Part shown: positions 59,370-64,000 of the stretch, piece by piece
Layout: each line of letters starts with the position of its first letter
Numbering within the stretch: the stretch's first letter is position 1
Assembly (NCBI GenBank): GCA_022828595.1
Contig: JAKGHH010000008.1
Span: forward strand, 7,553,728-7,617,727
Direction: 5' to 3'
Source of the DNA: Nelumbo lutea
Lineage: Eukaryota > Streptophyta > Magnoliopsida > Proteales > Nelumbonaceae
DNA: 64,000 bases
Position numbers and translations under genes: made by a program
The notes under the pieces: generated by a model
What the model was told of the DNA's origin: nothing
The model's input: only the letters and a program-made list of their open reading frames with translations
Databases searched by the model: none

Positions 59370-61360
59370 CTCTCATGTAATCTTTAACTATCAATAGTAA
59401 TGAAGCTCTCATTATTAAAAAAAAGATGGGGCCAGTTGTTATTTGTTAAGAAAAAACAATAGATTTATTTTGCAAAAGCAGTAGCAGCTAGTTGATATTG
59501 ACACTGTACAGAGTGTAACGGCAGAATTTCCATGGAAGATAACTGAGTATCAAAATAGTTGTAAGGTTAGACCAGCATCATGTCATTACATTTCTGGTGG
59601 TTCGGTGATGGATTAGATATGAAATTAAGCTTCATAGAATCGTTCTCGCAAATGCGGGTTTCCACTTTTCTTTAACATCTTAGTTACTGGATTAATTGGT
59701 GAGAATCAAAAGTATGTTCAAGAATGCTAAAAGTTGGGGAAAGCTAAGCTTGTTTTGTTAGTGAGTTGCAGGAGTTAGTGCTTACAAGCCAAGCTGGGAC
59801 TAACTTTGTATGCGAGAGCAAAGTTCTTTCCAGAAAAAAAAACATTGTTTTTCTTTGCTATTTACCTAGAATAAGTAATTAGAAGGGGCGGAAAACAAAG
59901 TTTTTGCTATAAAAGGAGTGGAATTTTTTGAAACTTTTGAAAAACCTCACTGAGAATTAATTATTGTTGTATTTTTGTTAAGCAAGATAATTATTTTGGG
60001 AGAACAACTACAGAGAAACCATATTTTGACGAAAATGAAGTAATGGGTAGTAGATGAACCTCGCTCTAAATACAACCTAATTCCTTGCTGGAAGCCTGGA
60101 ATCGAACAATTAATTTCTTGGTCTTTTTCTGGTCCCTTGAATAAGTCTAACATGGAGAAGAATTGTTCTGGTTACTACCAGAGATTAGAGTGGGCACTAG
60201 AAGAGGCAGAGGCCTTGGAGTCAGAGTTTGGTAACCAAATTCTTTGGTTTGTTTTGATCAACTGTAATATCATAATCATGCTACTTTTGTATGGTTTTTA
60301 TGGATGGCCATAAATCCTAATGGGCAAATCCATTTCCATGTGAATCTAATCTATCTCGAAAATGACTTCCTAGATTAAATCACTTACTTGCAGCCATAGC
60401 TGTGAAACCAATAATTCAATTCTTATGGTCTTTGATTTGGCAGCTCAAAACCCAGGTTTCTTTCATGGGATTGCTTGTCCTTCTGAGCACTCCTAGTTTA
60501 GGCTAATAGATATCTGATTTAGGTGCAAAAAACTAGTGAATATGATGGACCAACCATGGCATAAACAGTTTTGCTGTGGGCAACTTCCTAATGCATCAAG
60601 GTGGCTTACCGAAAAGCAAGGCTATAAGTATAAAGACCCTCAAATTTACCTCTTCTAGAGAGACCAAATAAGATTATCAAAATCTAATTAGGAAACTTAT
60701 CAAGAATTTAAAAAGCTTTTCCAAATGAATACAGTAGACACTACCCCAGAATTTTTTACATTGATGTTGACAGAAAAACTTTGGCTGTCCATATTGGACA
60801 GCTTGAGCTGTCAACACTCATCCACTTTAGGAACCCAGCACAGATACTGTTTATATAGGGAGAACTCTGTTGATAGCCCAGTCTGTCATTTTGGAATTTT
60901 GATGATTTCTTTAAAACATTTTATATTTATCATGGAAGGAAATCTAGGGTTACCAAAAGAAAAAAAAAGGAAATCTGGGTCGTTGAACTCCAGGCTGAGG
61001 CTGTACTAGTGTAGGGACCAGATTTGAAATCCCAAAATGCCTTAATTGGATCCAATTCAATTCAAGCTTAATTAGCAAACCTTAACGAGTCGATTATAAA
61101 TTGAAATTACTTAATTTATTGAAAATGTTAATAATGGAGTTTTAGGGAGAGTGGAGTGTGGGAGAAGGCAGAGCCAAAATTAGATAAACCTAACATTATC
61201 CTCCACACCTCAATCTCTGGCTGGCTTCAGATTTCGGGCATGAGAGTCGTACCCAACTCACCACTCAAAACCTACAACCCCCCCTCTTTCAAGTTGCCAT
61301 CCTACTCTGTGAATTCGTGTAAGAGTTGGAAATAAAATGGGCCCCCACGGCCCACCAAAT
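59370..61360. other. Intergenic stretch, no gene recognised
   Basis: Begins with a possible outer LINE end (ATGAAGCTCTCATTATT plus an A8 run at 59418-59425). The rest shows no recognisable coding, RNA or element structure. Confidence 0.4.
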
Positions 61361-62135
61361 ATATATATATATATATTTTATAAAATTAAATCTTTATTTT
61401 TATTGTAAAATTGTAAGTACATAGCCTCGTTACTTTGTACATGCACATTTACAAATCAAAGCCTTCGATGTAATGTTGTGGCCCCACGTTGAACATCTTG
61501 GTGGGGCCACAACAATTGCACTAAAATCATATTGCAGCAAAAGTGAATTCATACATTTAGATGGTGTTGGCACCAATGCATTTTATAAGCATTCCCCTTT
61601 TATCAAGAATCAGGAATGGTTACATTCTTTCTTTATTTATTTTTTGAAAAACACATAAGAAAACGTGTTTGGTGGAGATGCATATTGACTTTGTGTTTAG
61701 ACATTAGATTGTTTTTTTTTTCTTTTTTGGCTTTTGATAGATGGTGTTTAGAACTTATAGTTGCATAAATTTCATCCTACGCCTTCTTTCTTGGAGTAAT
61801 GCAGAGTAACCATTTGAATTATTGGGTCATTGGCTCCGGTGACCAATTACAACTAGAAACACACTCACAAATACATTCTCTCCCAACCACTTAGCAACAA
61901 ATATAAGTTCTATATTTATATCATCATCCATGTCTTATCTAAACTATAAATTATATATAGTTATATACATATTTTATTTATTTATTTGTTTAAGGGTTTA
62001 CGAGGGAATGGTTTGACGAGGATGAAGATTGGTTTTATTAAAAATTAGAATGAATAATCAAGAAGATGTGGTAAGTTGGACAATCAAGATCCCAAAATCA
62101 ACATGCAAATTCCTTCAAACTACATTCTCAATATC

Positions 62136-62168
<33 letters not shown>

Positions 62169-63429
62169 CTCAGATGTGATTATTTGATAAGCTTTCGCCA
62201 TCAAACAAGCAATTACTTGTTCATCCTAAACAAAGGACCAAAGTCTTAGTATTGCACACAAACATTTATATATAATAATCAATCGTAGGGATGACAATTT
62301 CTACCCTACTTGGTGGATAGTTGCCCCTACCCGTTTTGAGATTTTACAACTCATATTAGTATAGTTATGTTGTAGTATTAGGCTAAACCTGATCCTCCTA
62401 ACCTGTATTTTGAGTTTACTAAAATAACTCTCGTGTTTATAATTAATTTTGTTGTTGTAAGGTATACAATTTTATGTATTATGTGTTAAATTTAATAATA
62501 TTTTAAAATTTATGTAAAGGACGATTGATGGTTTATGTCTCCTCTGTATGTTTCAATCAAATAATTGGGAATTTGATGTCTATTTATCTTATTTTATTTA
62601 TTTATTGTTAATATATAACAGAAAAATTAGATGTGTGTTATTCAACCAATGCAAGTTTTGGGAAGGTATAGGTGTGGGAGGTTTGGGGAGCCAAAGTGGG
62701 TCTTGAACAGTGGTGCAATCGAGTTGAGTCAAGCCAGACATCTCTGTCTTGGTTTGGTTTGACTGAAATACTATTAAGCTTGAGTTTGAGTTTGATTTCA
62801 ACACTATTTTTTGATTCGAGTATGATTGGATTAAATATTTAATGAGCTTGAATTCAGCTCAAAAGCTTAACAAATGAATATATATTTATAATAGTTATAT
62901 TCTTATATTATATATAGATATTTTCATCATATATATATATATATACATGGATATATTTGCAATCTTTCAAATCAAATTTTCTTTATTAGAGTTCAAGTTA
63001 TAATAACCAATTGAACTTATATAGAGATTTGAACTCGATTATAATCAAATTTAACTCTAGCCTAATCAAATTCGAATCCGAATTTCCGTAGTTCGAATCC
63101 GAACTACATGGAGAAGCACGTGTAGGTCCAAAAAATCGACGGTTCACTGTGCTTAACGCAGGTAATCACTGATGACTCAAAAGTCAACAGCCTGATTAAT
63201 TTGGTTTCACGGTTTTGGACGGAGACGCTTTGGAGTCCAATTAGTTTTGGTAATCTGATTGACTGATTCCGTTGATTTGACCTAGTCAAACGGAGTGTTC
63301 TAACACATCCATTTGTATATAAATATAATTAATATCTATTATGGCTAATAGACGGTCTTTTAGGTCTATAATAGAGATTCTCTAGTTTGTTTAACACAAC
63401 ACAAGCATATACCACATTCTTACGCTCGC
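61361..63429. other. AT-rich intergenic DNA with microsatellites
   Basis: Contains an (AT)n tract near 61362-61376, a TAA array at 62136-62167 and (AT)n near 62931-62945. ORFs here are short and lack domains. Confidence 0.5.
62136..62167. repeat. (TAA)n microsatellite, about ten units
   Basis: A perfect ATAATAATA-type array; a simple sequence repeat. Confidence 0.9.
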
Positions 63430-63633
63430 TCACGAGGCTGTCAAGTTGAAAGAGAAGGGAGACCGACCAGGGTTTCTAGACGGTACTTGTACACATTCCG
63501 TCGCTAGACGGTCTCCTTGCTCTTTTGTCAGGTAGATGGATAAAATATCTTCCATCTCTTGTAGACGATATTCTGGATTTGCCATATCATCCAGTGTAGG
63601 AAACTCGGCGTGGACGGTGGACCCCTGCGTCAT
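63430..63633 (-). CDS. Hypothetical 67-codon ORF, possible first exon
   Basis: Starts with ATG after an A-rich leader (AAAATAAAATG) and is less AT-rich than its surroundings. The translation contains EFPTLDDMANPEYRLQEMED and ends in NLTAS. The stop TGA overlaps a good splice-donor sequence (CTC then GTGAGCG), so it could be a first exon whose partners I cannot find. I do not recognise the protein. It could equally be part of an unidentified repeat or a chance frame. Confidence 0.25.
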   Translation of the reverse strand: MTQGSTVHAEFPTLDDMANPEYRLQEMEDILSIYLTKEQGDRLATECVQVPSRNPGRSPFSFNLTAS

Positions 63634-64000
63634 TTTATTTTATTTTTTTCTGGAATAAAAACGAGGTGGGACCCATATAGTGGTGGTCCAACGGTTCCAT
63701 GTGCACCACATGGGCCCTGCGACTGCGAGTGGGAGTGGTCAGGGAATTCTACACGTACAAAAGATCATTCATGATACCATACTCTATGTATATTGCATTC
63801 CATCCCCGCCACCTTCCACATACGCACATAAAACACAGAGAAAGAATGAAAAATATGATAAATCAGAAATTTTTGCTTTTGCTTTTCAATTTTTGTTGCC
63901 TTTTACTGTTTTTTTTTTTATGTATATATATATATTTTTTTCACGCATACGGTGCTTGTGGATGAAGTTTTGTAAGTATTTTTATATTTTTAATTTTAAT
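63634..64000. other. Right edge, no gene recognised
   Basis: Contains a CCACATGGGCCC segment, T-rich and TA-rich tracts, and an 88-codon plus-strand ORF ending in a low-complexity hydrophobic stretch that is probably random. Confidence 0.4.

Noticed and set aside
61473..61658. A 61-codon ORF as a gene
   Set aside because: It has no domain, lies in AT-rich sequence next to a microsatellite and lacks splice or promoter context.
1..64000. CRISPR arrays, operons, phage or integron-like systems
   Set aside because: The sequence is clearly plant nuclear DNA; the repeats found are transposons, microsatellites and tandem duplications without regularly spaced unique spacers.

Overview
This is nuclear DNA of a flowering plant. 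The evidence is spliced genes with GT-AG introns for typical plant proteins, a chromosomal tRNA gene with its own Pol III terminator, L1-type LINEs with a plant-style RNase H domain, a tRNA-derived SINE and many small DNA transposons. The AT-rich, repeat-filled introns look more like a dicot or early-diverging angiosperm than a grass, but I cannot name the species.

Layout. (1) 1-4952: an L1-like LINE, broken by stops and frameshifts, lying in an intron of the next gene. (2) 4986-7732, plus strand: the last four exons of a RadA/Sms-like DNA repair gene; earlier exons lie left of the window. (3) 10425-16412, minus strand: a complete 13-exon ATP-dependent 6-phosphofructokinase of the PFK3 type, convergent with RadA. 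(4) About 16.5-30.1 kb: no recognisable gene; many small transposons, simple repeats, a perfect 37-bp inverted repeat and a perfect 74-bp tandem duplication. (5) 30109-33744, minus strand: a Nudix hydrolase of the NUDX8 type, with its 5' end unresolved. (6) 35514-35586, plus strand: tRNA-Arg(ACG). (7) 35.6-45.0 kb: repeats only. (8) 45140-55521, plus strand: a complete 13-exon mitochondrial processing peptidase alpha subunit, its introns swollen by a hAT-type element, an RTE-type LINE remnant and a 335-bp tandem duplication. (9) 56.5-59.4 kb: LINE 3' ends, one interrupted by a 1.17-kb hAT-type element. (10) 59.4-64 kb: simple repeats and one weak ORF.

The four protein genes have unrelated jobs: DNA recombination and repair, glycolysis, nucleotide-derivative hydrolysis, and mitochondrial protein import. 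They look like ordinary neighbours, not a cluster. The most striking feature is the density of small elements whose ends and target-site duplications can be read directly: at least nine hAT-like insertions with 8-bp duplications (exact or worn), three Tourist-like elements with TTA duplications, a larger Tourist-like family, one SINE and four LINE remnants. I found no convincing undescribed multi-gene system. The best second-look items are a hAT-like family carrying a tRNA-like Pol III promoter segment, the 37-bp inverted repeat, the poly-serine N-terminal extension of the PFK, and the missing start codon of the Nudix gene.
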